From: Isoperla grammatica
Lineage: Eukaryota > Arthropoda > Insecta > Plecoptera > Perlodidae
Direction of reading: 5' to 3'
Length of the DNA stretch: 64,000 nt
Assembly: GCA_945910005.1 (NCBI GenBank)
Contig: OX246747.1
Coordinates: 32,554,489-32,618,488, forward strand
Shown: positions 43,823-55,280 of the stretch, piece by piece
Layout of the letters: each line of letters opens with the position of its first letter
How positions within the stretch are numbered: the stretch's first letter is position 1
Position numbers and translations under genes: made by a program
The notes under the pieces: model-generated
Databases searched by the model: none
What the model was told of the DNA's origin: nothing
The model's input: only the letters and a program-made list of their open reading frames with translations

Positions 43823-44334
43823 ACAATAATCACAAAACAAAAAGGGGTGATTGTGTGAATGGAACCGATTCGAGGTGGATCCCTCCTCGTGGAGACCGGT
43901 GCCCGCAAAGAGGGCTCTCGTCCATATCTTTAATCATTACCTTTCTTTATGATTATGATCTATATTTATATCTTAATTTATTATGATCTTGATGGCTACT
44001 TTAACCTATTTATTTTTCAATGTATCTTCAAATTCTCATTCATATAAGTCCTCTTTGCAGCGTCTCAACCTCCTATATTCCCCCACCACCCCAAAGTGTC
44101 CACCATTTAATACCTAACGATATTATTATCATTACTTCCTACATTTTATCCTCGAGTATATACATTAGTGTCTATATTAAATTTTGCTAAATATAAACAC
44201 AGGGTTATTTTTTGCGACGATGAAGCTGGAGCGCCTGTCGAAAGCACTTTTACTCGTCTCCTATTGGTCGGGTGAGTTGATTACGTCACACGCACGGCCG
44301 TCCGCGTCGCGGCGTCGTGTACCGAGTCCCAGTA
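43823..44334. other. non-coding stretch, no gene recognised
   Basis: A short hairpin, CGAGGTGGATCCCTCCTCG, lies at 43871-43889. Nothing else is supported. Confidence 0.45.
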
Positions 44335-44378
<44 letters not shown>

Positions 44379-44423
44379 AATACATTCGTGTACAAGTGAG
44401 ACAGAGATGGAGCCACACACGCG

Positions 44424-44462
<39 letters not shown>
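44335..44462. repeat. (GA)n run followed by (CT)n run
   Basis: GA repeats at 44335-44384 and CT repeats at 44426-44462, able to pair with each other across about 40 bp. Confidence 0.93.
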
Positions 44463-44464
<2 letters not shown>

Positions 44465-44812
44465 CGGTCCCATCTTGCGAACTGATTAGATTTACGCTAT
44501 TGTCCGTTTAGATTCTCGTTGTGGACGATCAAGAAAACCCCCTCCCCCTCCCCCTCCACCCCCGCCCCTTCGTGGAAAACACTTCGACGCACGTGTCGCG
44601 AACTAACTTTCCACCTCGACGCTCTCTCGCTTTTCCGACGACGACGTCGATGTGGCTATATCGCGAATCTCAAGGTCGTATTGAGGTCGTTGAAAACAAG
44701 TTTTTCTATTTATCTACTCACTGTGCATCGGGACGGTGATTTTCAGCGTTTTCTGATTTAGAGCACAGATGAAGCCACGAGTATAAGACGAAGACTAGTT
44801 TTAGATTGAGTG

Positions 44813-45010
44813 TTTAAACGACGTTAGCGACTACTATGATCATAATACTATGACGTCGCTTGGATGTTTGAGGAAAGGGAGGGAGGAAGACGTGGACGGT
44901 CTTTCGTCTGGCTTCTCCGCCTCGGCCTATCCGGCTAGGGTGGCCCTACCAGAAGCATACGCTTCCGCCGGCATAGCTCTCGGGATTAGCAAACCTGCCC
45001 ACTGTAGTAG
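44813..45010 (-). mobile_element. SINE with GTCGTTAAAC tail
   Basis: The plus strand starts GTGTTTAAACGACGTTAGCG, then CTATGACGTCGCTTGG, GACGTGGACGGTCTTTCGTC, GGCTTCTCCGCCTCGGCC, CCAGAAGCATACGCTTCCGC and CGGCATAGCTCTCGGGAT. The body is shared with 26246-26545 and with 52302-52510 (opposite strand). Confidence 0.75.
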
Positions 45011-45250
45011 GTCTAGGCAGGACGGTGATTCTTAGCGTTTGCTGTTTTTAAAGCTCAGAAAGCAACAGACGGAACCACGAGGCTAAGACGAGTGACGCAC
45101 GCAGTACTGTCGAAATGACTTTCATTAATTAATCTAGTTTATATTTAGCCGAACGCCTCCGATAATCAAGCTGAGGATAATGGTGTTTTGTGTTCAGCTG
45201 GCAGCGTTCGTAGTGCCAGAAGCCAGAAGGACTGGGCTCTGGGATACAAT

Positions 45251-45599
45251 CCTATTATACGAAAAACACGCGCAAAAATACCGTTTTTCAAACGTATCCT
45301 ATAGGGCACTAGCAACACCAAAAGACAACAATAAAACAAATGAATTGAATCGATGGACAAGCAACAAACTGTCAAAAAACAATTTCTTCTGATGCTGGTA
45401 AACAAAACAAAAAACAAACAAATACACATACAAAACTTTCACTTAGTCGTTGTCCATCATTAAAAGTTTTTGACAGCTGATTGTTTGTCCATCAGTTCAA
45501 TTCATTTGTTCCATTGTTGTAGTGCGGATGTGACGTCAGTTGCAAGTTCCCTATAGAACGAAAAACGCGCGCAAAAATACCGTTTTTCAAACGTATCCC
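45251..45599. mobile_element. family M copy between 50-bp direct repeats
   Basis: Direct repeats at 45251-45300 and 45550-45599 share CGCAAAAATACCGTTTTTCA and AACGTATCC. Between them lies a family M MITE (starting TAGGGCACTAGCAACACCAA) whose right terminus is replaced by AGTGCGGATGTGACGTCAGT and TGCAAGTTCCC. Confidence 0.78.
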
Positions 45600-46873
45600 A
45601 AACGAATAAACGAACAATTAAATTCCATTCTACCAACACCATCTTTTAATTTATTTTCGTGCGCATACTTGCATTCCGCCCGCTCGCACTATGGACATTA
45701 TTGCCTGCCCATCAACGTTCCTCCCCCCTCCCCCCCTCCCCCGCTTCCCCCCCTCCCTTCCCCAACGCACTAGTTTAATATTATTATTATTCCAGAAATT
45801 CCTCACGAAACAATAAAAATTATTCCAGTCTCGTATCTTGACGAGTGAGTGTACGCGCGAAGTTCTTTGTTTGGCCGTTCGGAGGCCGAGAGCGCTCCGG
45901 TCGCCGTATTATTCAAAACGAGAGAGCGCGCGCGCTGCGGGGCTTTGTTTAACTAATTACTTTCGAACTTTGTGTGATTGCCGAAACGAACGCACGAAGC
46001 CTATCCGAGTCTACGCGGAGATTCGCGATTGTGATACCATTCATTACTCGGCTGTATTATTGCGAATCAAGCGAGTTCTCTGAATTCAATTTGATATTAT
46101 ACAACTCGACACAAAACTCTAACTGTAAATGACAAAAGTAACGAATGTCCAACCCAAGTTTGAAATTTGAAATTTATTTGTCCAAGAAATTAGGACAATT
46201 CTCACCAAAGAGATGCTGTTTTGTGAGTTGAGGAATTAAGTAACTTGGTATTGGCCCCTCAAAATAGACTAGACGCATTCTGGTGGCAAGAAAATAAACT
46301 ACTATAAGGATGAGTTTATCTGTCAATTGTTCATTGTTGCTTTATTGTTAAATCATCAATGGCGCAGATAAGGGTGTTGCTTAGCAGCGCTATCTATGTG
46401 TTGGTTTGAGTCTCCAATAGTTAAAAACCTACGATAATGAATTATTTATGTGTAATTTAAATTTATATGGTATATAAAATATGTATTACATATTTTATTT
46501 ATTTTAAAGTTGGTGCGGATCAACTGAGCTCGGACAAGAAATTTAAAGGTACAGTCTCTTGTGAGTCCAATGGTACAAACTTCCTCTCTAGTACCTATAC
46601 CATGTACTTGCAACAGGTGGATTAACGATAATTTACAACCTTTGGTTGAATACGTGGAACAACATATTTTTTCCGAGCATGTTCGTGGCGCATTTTATGT
46701 TATCAAACGTTGAAAGTCACACACAATAAACGGAAAAAGAATTCTTTCGTGAAAATTGTCACTTTTTTCTTAAATTCTCAACCTCTCGAGACTTGAAAAT
46801 GTAATTTTCCCAAAACGTCGTGCAGTGAAATAAATCTCATTTTTTATATAAATATATACGCGCCTATAGCACC

Positions 46874-46875
<2 letters not shown>
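45600..46875. other. non-coding stretch
   Basis: A C-rich run lies at 45722-45765. A GC-rich patch with GAGAGCGCGCGCGCTGCGGGG lies near 45922. An 81-codon frame at 45838-46083 has no recognisable domain. No gene call is made. Confidence 0.45.

Positions 46876-46907
<32 letters not shown>
46876..46907. repeat. A32 homopolymer
   Basis: An uninterrupted run of 32 A. No retroelement body is recognised next to it. Confidence 0.97.
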
Positions 46908-46909
<2 letters not shown>

Positions 46910-47130
46910 GTATGTATTCCAACTTTTCAGCGTCGCAGCTTTTAAAGTTAGGCCGGAGCCGCCGCCAAAGTTTACCACGAACCACTACGACGACATAAAG
47001 CATAAAGAAGTAGTGAAAGTAAAAGACAGAGTGAGTTTAATCCCCCCGTGCGCCAGCTCATCGTAATGGTATGCGAGACTTGGTGAGTGGATCTCGCTCT
47101 GTCCAACACATTCAACACATATATATATAC

Positions 47131-47446
47131 TAGCGACGCCGTAAGAAGCAAGGTGTCCCCTAAAATTCTGAGAAGAGACGGTCGCTCCACACGGTTTATT
47201 TTAACAGTATTCACTGCGGGATTTCCGTATACGTGCATTGTTATTATCGACTGCACTAACCGTGAATGGAATGCGACACCACCACGTCTGACAACATGCG
47301 GGCGATATTATCACTACAATACCTGAGGCAGGCAGGAGAACGAGATGCAACTAGATTTAGGTTGGTAGTTGTCACACGCGTCGCTTCACTATTACATAAT
47401 CCGTGACGACAACACCTTGCAAGTTAACGCGACGCGGCTATAGCCT
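47131..47446 (+). mobile_element. family V, single copy
   Basis: Matches 42654-42976: GCAAGGTGTCCCCTAAAATT, CGGTCGCTCCACACGG, GATGCAACTAGATTTAGGTT, ATTACATAATCCGTGACGAC and CAAGTTAACGCGACGCGGC. The ends are weakly inverse (CTAGCGACGCCG and CGACGCGGCTATAG). Confidence 0.8.
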
Positions 47447-47511
47447 AGATGTGCTAGAGTTAATCTACAGTGACGTCACGAGTGAGGCTCAGAGCCATGC
47501 AGACGTTATCC

Positions 47512-48222
47512 CAGTGGTGTAGTGCCAAATTTACCAGTACGTATACGCTTCAGTGGGAAGCTGGAGGGACACATTTTTTCAGACAAAAGAACATGGGGGT
47601 GTTTGGGGGACAGAGCCCCCCAACAATGGCGCCGCAGGCGATTAAAAAAAAACAGGATTTTTAGAGTGTGTTTTGAGAGTTTTAGATACCAAAACCGGAC
47701 TGAATGCAATCCCGAAATACTGCAGTTTTTGTAGTCCAAAACCAGAAAATCACCAAAAATAATTGGAACACTAACGAGAATTGTTCAGGAATACGTTTTG
47801 GGGCTTGGGAAGTGGTTTGGCGACACACACGCCGCCCGTGCCCGTGGCCCGTATAGGTATCTGTTGATACTAGGCTGTTGATAATTGACACCGCAATATT
47901 TTTACCAAGCGAGACACATGTATCCCACTTGGTGTATTGGCGGGACGCGGGACTTAAAGAATATCGCGACTCCCAGATCCAAGGGTGGTCTTAGAGGATT
48001 TGAGGCCTTGTGCTAATTAAATGCCAGTGCCAGAGAGCACAATTTTATCAATGGAGAAAAGCTGACAATCGTGAATAATGTGTCCGTCATTCGAGGCATG
48101 TTACGACCGTATCATTGCGTATCACTCGTATCATAACCAAAACCAGTGTGTATACGAAAGTTTTTTAGACGGAGCAGTGCGTATACGGCGTATACGCCCG
48201 TATACGCACCACTACACCACTG
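47512..48222. mobile_element. non-autonomous hAT element with perfect 8-bp duplication
   Basis: 711 bp. Ends are CAGTGGTGTAGTG and CACTACACCACTG, a 13-bp perfect terminal inverted repeat of the CAGTGG...G kind known in hAT transposons. CGTTATCC lies immediately outside both ends (47504-47511 and 48223-48230). The subterminal regions hold GTACGTATACGC-like repeats. No transposase frame is present, so it would depend on enzyme supplied elsewhere. The exact duplication points to a fairly recent insertion. Confidence 0.95.
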
Positions 48223-48230
48223 CGTTATCC

Positions 48231-48522
48231 CTTAATTAAATCACCGGCGCCCGGGTATTTCAAACGTCAGGACACCCCTCCCCCCCCCACACGCCGTTCT
48301 CGCTCTCTCAATTCGTCTCTCATTCAAGTATTGACTTGTTCACTATTACCTCGTACCATTGATTCATTCATCTCTTCGCTATCCGTTCACTTATTCTCTC
48401 TATCCTTCTCTCTCTCTCTTTCTCTCTCTCTCTTTCTCTCACATTCTCACACATTCAATCTCTATCTCGTTTGATGTAAGAGAAAGCCTAGGCCTTAATC
48501 CCACCTAAATAAAGACCCCCCC

Positions 48523-48577
<55 letters not shown>

Positions 48578-50542
48578 GCTTCACATCATTAATGTATTGA
48601 CTTACTATATATATGTTTACCTCTATCATTGATGCACACAGCTCTATATACCCATTGACTAATTTTCAACCTGCATAATCACTACCCCCCCCCCCCCCCC
48701 CCCCCCCCCACCACCACCCTCACCCTCTACTCTTCCTCCCGTCCCATCACCGTCGCAAACACTTATACATAACGATCCGCTTGCATTCTACTAATTAATG
48801 CACTCGTTATAGCAAACTCCTTCGTTCATAAAATATGAGACGTCAAGCCAACAAATCGTCATCATCACCCTTAATTCGTGCAACACTTACCCATCGTACC
48901 CTGAAAACCATTACTCGACAACGCAACCACAATAATTATAATTATCAATTATCAAAAACAAAATCCTCTCCCTGAAAAACGGAACATTTGTAGCGACAAA
49001 ACCGTGGAAAAAAAAAACCCGCCTAGGACTTGAGATTTTCTTAGTTTGACGCTCCCCTGATGCTGCTCCCCTCCATCGCTATTTGACCACCCCTTACCCC
49101 CGTGACAACCCGACCATCCAGTCATGTTTATTCATTTTTATATTATATTATTTACTATCAATCATATTTGTTGTTAAGCTGGGCGGCGGTCACATAACTA
49201 TAGGGCTTCAAATAATGTCAAACTAAAAATATCTACACTCCTAGAACAACTCCTTTCTTATCGTAGAGAAGAAAATCGCAAAGTGACGTCTTTAGTTTTC
49301 TTAAGAGTAAATCCATATTTCTTCCTCCATTTCTTCACTCTTCACGCCCCCCCCCCTCTCTCCTCCCCCAAGACCGAGTTTCTCCCAAGTCTCCGAGACT
49401 TACGTGAAGGAAGACTCGGGGATTCGTCTGGGAAAGAGTTAATAACCTAGGCCTAGGCCGGGGGATTTATTTTCAATATTACCGTGCAACGTTTGCCGTT
49501 CCGCCACTGGAGAACAAAGCCTTTAGAACAAAAGAACTCTCAAACGAAATACAGTAGCAGCACGGCAACAACTTTTCTTCGTCAAAGAGCTTATTTAACA
49601 AGATGGCTTCCGAGGAGGGTATTATTTTATAGCGTGCGTATAATAGGAATACCTACGGTTGTAAGCTAATAGATTTTAGTCTATTGTGGCGCTGTCACCA
49701 GTCTAAACGGTGAACGTGAATGTTTAAACTTCGATAAATGCCCGAATTGTAGTTGTGTAAACATTCAAAAGTTATAAATAAGTTAACCATCACGGTTCCT
49801 ATTGGTAATATATAAAATAATCACAAGTAATTACTATTTTGAGCCAGTAACGATGAAAATCAAGATTTAATTAAAACGTTTTGAATCCACATTCACATTG
49901 AGTTGTTTAGTTTAAATTAAGAAACCGCAATTCGGGAATTTGCCGCTTTTCCCCTCCCGAAATGACTTAACAGTTTTAATTTCGTGTTGTATTTATAATG
50001 AGACTACCCATTCGCCTTAATGTATAGTTCTTCTTCGTTTGGATTACTGATTACCACCCACTGACCATTTAGCATACCTTGGCCTTGTTAGTATATACTC
50101 GGATAAACACGTGTATATTTAGAAGATAAACTATTTACCTACGATAGCCTAAAGATAGAGACTGCTGTGTATAGTCTACCAACGTGAATTTGTTTTAGAA
50201 TTGAATTGGACCTCTCACTGTGTACGCGTTCTTCACTTTATTTCAACTCTCACTAAGGTCGTCGTACTGTCGGAATGTGTACTCGCTCCCCCCCCCCCCC
50301 CCCCCCCCCTACCCCCATTTCCCTCCACGAGAACATATATTGGGGTAGGCGATAACCAGCCAACGATCTAGATTTAAAATATAAAATAATATGTTAATAT
50401 GTTAATATGTTAAAATAATATGTATAGAATTTTGGTATTCTTGTACGTAAAGATTCGCAACAGTAATTATTGTTGCCCAAAACGGAAGACATTTACGAAA
50501 AGCTACAAAAATTGTAGACCGTTGCAATGTGTATGTGTGTAA
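48231..50542. other. non-coding stretch rich in CT and poly-C runs
   Basis: (CT)n-rich runs lie at 48409-48440 and 48530-48580. Poly-C tracts lie at 48685-48709 (25 C), about 49346-49355 and 50288-50309 (22 C). No gene or shared repeat is recognised. Confidence 0.55.
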
Positions 50543-50705
50543 AGGCAACATAAGACTACCTTACATAGCCTATGCTTTCATAACCACAGGCATTCGTAAC
50601 CAATCAGCGATCGGTATTTGCGCGCTGTTGTCTCGGGCGGTTCGCTGGTTGGCTACGAGTGCCTCGCCTGTGATGAAAGCATATGTAAGGTAGTCTTGGG
50701 TTGCC

Positions 50706-50736
<31 letters not shown>
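50543..50736. mobile_element. 164-bp MITE plus (GTAT)n run
   Basis: AGGCAACATAAGACTACCTT and ACATAnTGCTTTCAT at the left are mirrored at the right, ending GTAGTCTTGGGTTGCCT at 50706. A GTAT microsatellite follows to 50736. Confidence 0.82.
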
Positions 50737-51402
<666 letters not shown>

Positions 51403-52160
51403 TTCGTAAGCGAAACAAATACGATTATATCCATGTCGTAGAATGTTGGGTATGGGCTACTCATTTGCGTTTAAGAGCAAAAATTATCTCCGCAAATGTG
51501 AAACCAGCTAAATTGGAGTTTTAATGTGATTTCTCGTGAACACCAACGAAAATGTGATAAAATTATGTATTTTTTTTGTGTCACACGATGTTTTCCGAAC
51601 AGTGTGTACGTCTAATCTTCTCCCAAGCTAGCTAGCTAGCTAATATATACTTCACTAGACTGTGCTGTGCTGAGTATAAGCTTACGGTTTGCGAGCAAGG
51701 AAAATGAGTTAAAATAAAAAAAACAGCAGCGGCAAAGTAATTTCAAGTATACAACAACGTTGGTTCGCTTGTAGAGAAGCCGAATTGGCAACACTGTAGG
51801 GGGAATTTATGTTTTCAGTTGAACTTTATAAAACAAAATATATCTCTTCGTTAAAACAATGAACTTTCAAAAAGTTCAAGTTCTTTTCGAACATTTTGTA
51901 TTTGAAAGGACACGAGATAAGTTCATTTAAATGTTACACATACGACAAAGTGTTTACATTATTACGTACGCTATATAAATATATAAAATACGCTTTCATT
52001 GTGGAGGTAACAAGACGGTAGTAAGTTTCACTCACTCCAAACAAATATGGTGTCTGGCTGGTTGAAATCATGTTTACCAATTTTTGAGATTATTGAATCT
52101 GAGAAAAACAATTATAAAAGTATGATGCATCTGCATTCGGACCTAACCTGGGACTGCAGG
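51403..52160. other. non-coding stretch, no gene recognised
   Basis: Contains a GCTAGCTAGCTAGC run near 51629. Nothing else is supported. Confidence 0.5.
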
Positions 52161-52301
52161 TTTAAATAAATACAATAAATAAATTCACATTTAGAGTCTA
52201 CCCACTCAGTAACGAAACTGATTTGCAGTGGGGGACTTTAATTTAAAGCGACTAAACCAACCCTGTAGGCTCCGAACACCATCGACGAGTGAGCGATAAC
52301 C
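52161..52301 (-). mobile_element. family K, truncated copy
   Basis: AAATA tail, TTCACATTTAGAGTCTACCC, GACTTTAATTTAAAGCGACT, AACCCTGTAGGCTCCGAACA and CGACGAGTGAGCGATAAC. It stops where the next SINE begins. Confidence 0.8.
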
Positions 52302-52510
52302 CTGATCCCGAACCGAGAGCTATGCCGGCGGAAGCGTATGCTTCTGGTAGAGCAAACCTAGCCGTACAGGTCGTGGTGGAAAAGCCAGACAAACAAAAGA
52401 CAGTCCACGTCCTCCTCTTTACGTCCTACTTGATTGATTGTCCCTTTCCTCCAAACACCCCACGACGTCATATGATAATAGTTGTCGAATGTCGAGTAAT
52501 CCAAAGAATT
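52302..52510 (+). mobile_element. SINE with GTCGTTAAAC-type tail
   Basis: GATCCCGAACCGAGAGCTAT, GCCGGCGGAAGCGTATGCTT, CTGGTAGAGCAAACCTAGCC, then GACGTCATATGATAATAG and GTCGAGTAATCCA. The same body as 44813-45010, in forward orientation. No tRNA head is visible, so it is 5-prime truncated. Confidence 0.72.
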
Positions 52511-53494
52511 ACCAAATTAGTTACTTCTGGTGTATTTCACGTGCAACGGTTGGTACTTTCTAGTGCTGTGATCTCGCGGCAAGTGGCTACAATTAAGTGA
52601 CAGTGTTTTTCTGCTGCCACCACTAACGAAGCAATGTTAAAAAGTACTACTTCCAATTTACTTGCTAAGTGGCTGTTCCGGTGAGTGGGTAGAAGAAGGG
52701 GGCAGGGGGAGGCAGGGGGGGGGCTCACAAGAGGAAGCAGTCCATTTATATCCAAGTGTGTCGTACGCAGCAGTATACTCCCTTTTATCACTAATTTAAA
52801 AGAACACCACTAATGTTTGTGTATTTATAAACTCGAGACCAGACTTGCCCGCTATAAATGGATGACATTTCTTCTAGAAGATTCAACTTCATGTATGTGT
52901 TGGATGAGGAGAATCCAAGGGAGAATCGCATAACAAACAATGAGAGGAATGAATCAAATAAAAGTTATTACAAGTAGATGAGAAAATTGAAAAGAAAAAC
53001 TTAAAAAAAACACACTCAAACAAACATTGAATTAAAATTGAAATGAAAATGAAAACGAAAATAAAATTGAATGAAAACGAAAATTCAAATTTGTTCAATA
53101 TAAAACGAAAAAAATAACAGAGGTACCGACGACATACATACACACAGTCCACTTATGACCGAGCAACAATGCTCATCGTCTCGATTATTCTCGCTTCACA
53201 TCTGCGCGCGCGTCTAGGCACACTCACACACTCACTCACTCACTCACTCAGACACACACATGACGTCAATCGTCGTCACACTCATCGTGTTTTCGCCGTG
53301 GAGGCCAACCAACGGCTTAATGAATCGCATACGTGCCTAAACGACCGTCCCCCTTCTCTCCCCCCCCCCTCCCCTCCACGTCGACTGGCTGGATAAGAGT
53401 CACGTACACACAAACACAGTCATATCGAACGTGCTAAACGAGAGGGGGTGGCCCCACTTTGTCCGAATCCAGTGGCGGACACACTTGATGATAT
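52511..53494. other. non-coding stretch
   Basis: G-rich run near 52698-52723, CACT/ACTC repeats near 53220-53250 and a C-rich run near 53358-53369. No gene. Confidence 0.5.
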
Positions 53495-53676
53495 TTGGGG
53501 TTTTCCGTCCCACATATTTTTGTAACGACGCTAATCGAGACGATGAGTGGGTGATTATGAGGATGAAATACGCCACATGACATCCATGCCCAAGCCAGGA
53601 TTCGAACCTGGAACACAGAGACCGCGGTTTACTGACTAGACCAACGCCTAATCGACCTCGGCCAACTGCGCTGACC
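53495..53676 (-). mobile_element. tRNA-derived SINE, Leu/Ser-type head
   Basis: On the minus strand the head reads TGGCCGAGGTCGATTAGGCG (box A of the long-arm tRNA type), then GGTTCGAATCC (perfect box B). A short body follows (CATAATCACCCACTCATCGT), then the 3-prime end CTCGATTAGCGTCGTTACAA and AAATATGTGGGACGG. This copy links the tRNA head to the tail seen alone at 14217, 20093, 26246 and 57414. About 180 bp. Confidence 0.82.
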
Positions 53677-53973
53677 CTCCAGTATACGCAGGGGAGAGGG
53701 GAGGGGGCTAGAGCCCCATTCATGCGAATATAATCCGTTTAATTTTTTAATGATATGGGCAGGTCAGAAAAGGAAGCCGTTTTATATTGGGGGTAGGTGT
53801 TTTACTTTTTAAACAATTTTAACTACCAAAAATCGAGGGTTACGCCCACAGGGTAGGTTTTCCTTTTAAGGGCGTGGGTGTTTTACTTTGTAACAATTTT
53901 GAACAGTATTAAAACAGTTTTAACCGACATAAATCACGGGTTCCGCGCGGGGTATAGGTAGACATAAAGCTAT

Positions 53974-54277
53974 AGGTCTCTCACAACAAGAAGTAAGATA
54001 GTATCAGGACCGCCCACATTTAGTTTCCAACTTAACAAGCGCGAATCACTGACGTTTCTCCCGATTATCTAGTATACAATTTAGTTGCGGTAAGTTATTT
54101 GACGGTAACGCACAAGAAAACGTGCAAGCCGTTTTCCGTCAAAAAACTTAACGCAACCAAATTGTATACTAGATAATCGGGAAAAACGTTAGTGATTCGC
54201 ACTTGTTAAGTTTCGAAACTAAATGTGGGCGGTCCTGACTCCCCTGACACTATCTTACTTCTTGGTGTGAGAGACCT
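53974..54277. mobile_element. foldback MITE family S, copy 1
   Basis: AGGTCTCTCACAACAAGAAG at the left and CTTCTTGGTGTGAGAGACCT at the right. The inner arms CCGATTATCTAGTATACAAT and GCAAGCCGTTTTCC / GGTAACGCACAAGAAAACG pair over most of the length. A second copy is at 58051-58330. Confidence 0.88.
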
Positions 54278-54639
54278 TTACTCATCTCTATACAGTAACA
54301 GCTACCGGTTTGAGAGACACTCAAGATAGCTCGACTTCCTCGAGATGTTGATGATGATTGTGCAACACTACCATAATAAGACACGGTCGGTCGCGTTCTT
54401 TGCTGTACGAATGACGACTCTATTTATAACTAGCTCACTACAGTGGAATGTGATGCACGTTGCGTATACGTTTATGATGATGACTGTATCTTTGTCGTCG
54501 TAGTCGTTATGGAGCTGTGCTCTTTTCGGCTAACCCCTATTCAGTATTGTTATGTATGTTAATATAGGATCATTAAATAAAAGAAATAAATAAATGTATA
54601 CATAAATAAATAAATTTATTAACATATAAATAAGTAAAT
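54278..54639. other. non-coding stretch, no gene recognised
   Basis: No shared repeat or supported frame. Confidence 0.5.
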
Positions 54640-55280
54640 GAATGAATGAATGAATGAATGAATGGATGAGTGAATGAATGAGTGAGTGAGTGAGTGAGTG
54701 AGTGAGTGAGTGAGTGAGTGAGTGAGTGAGTGAGTGAGTGAATGAATGAATGATTGAATGAATGAATGAATGAATGAATAATGAATGAATGAATGAATGA
54801 TGAATACATGAATGAATGAATTAATTAATGAATGAATTAATTAATAAATGAATAAATGAATAAATGAATGAAAGAATGAATGAATGAATGAGTAAATGAA
54901 TGAATGAATGAATGAATGAATGAATGAATGAATGAATGAATGAATGAATGAATGAATGAATGAATGAATGAATGAATGAATGAATGAATGAATGAATGAA
55001 TGAATGAATGAATGAATGAATGAATGAATGAATGAATGAATGAATGAATGAATGAATGAATGAATGAATGAATGAATGAATGAATGAATGAATGAATGAA
55101 TGAATGAATGAATGAATGAATGAATGAATGAATGAATGAATGAATGAATGAATGAATGAATGAATGAATGAATGAACGAATGAATGAATGAAGGAATGAA
55201 TGAATGAATGAAGGAATGAATGAATGAAGGAATGAAGGAATGAATGAAGGAATTAAGGAATGAATGAATGAATGAATAAA
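54640..55280. repeat. 640-bp tetranucleotide array
   Basis: Mainly GAAT units. A block of GAGT units lies at about 54680-54740 and GAAGGAAT variants at 55190-55255. The long minus-strand frames of IHSF repeats are by-products of the tetramer (12-base, four-residue period). Confidence 0.98.

Noticed and set aside
45838..46083. 81-codon frame in a GC-richer patch
   Set aside because: No domain, no splice sites and no promoter evidence beyond composition.
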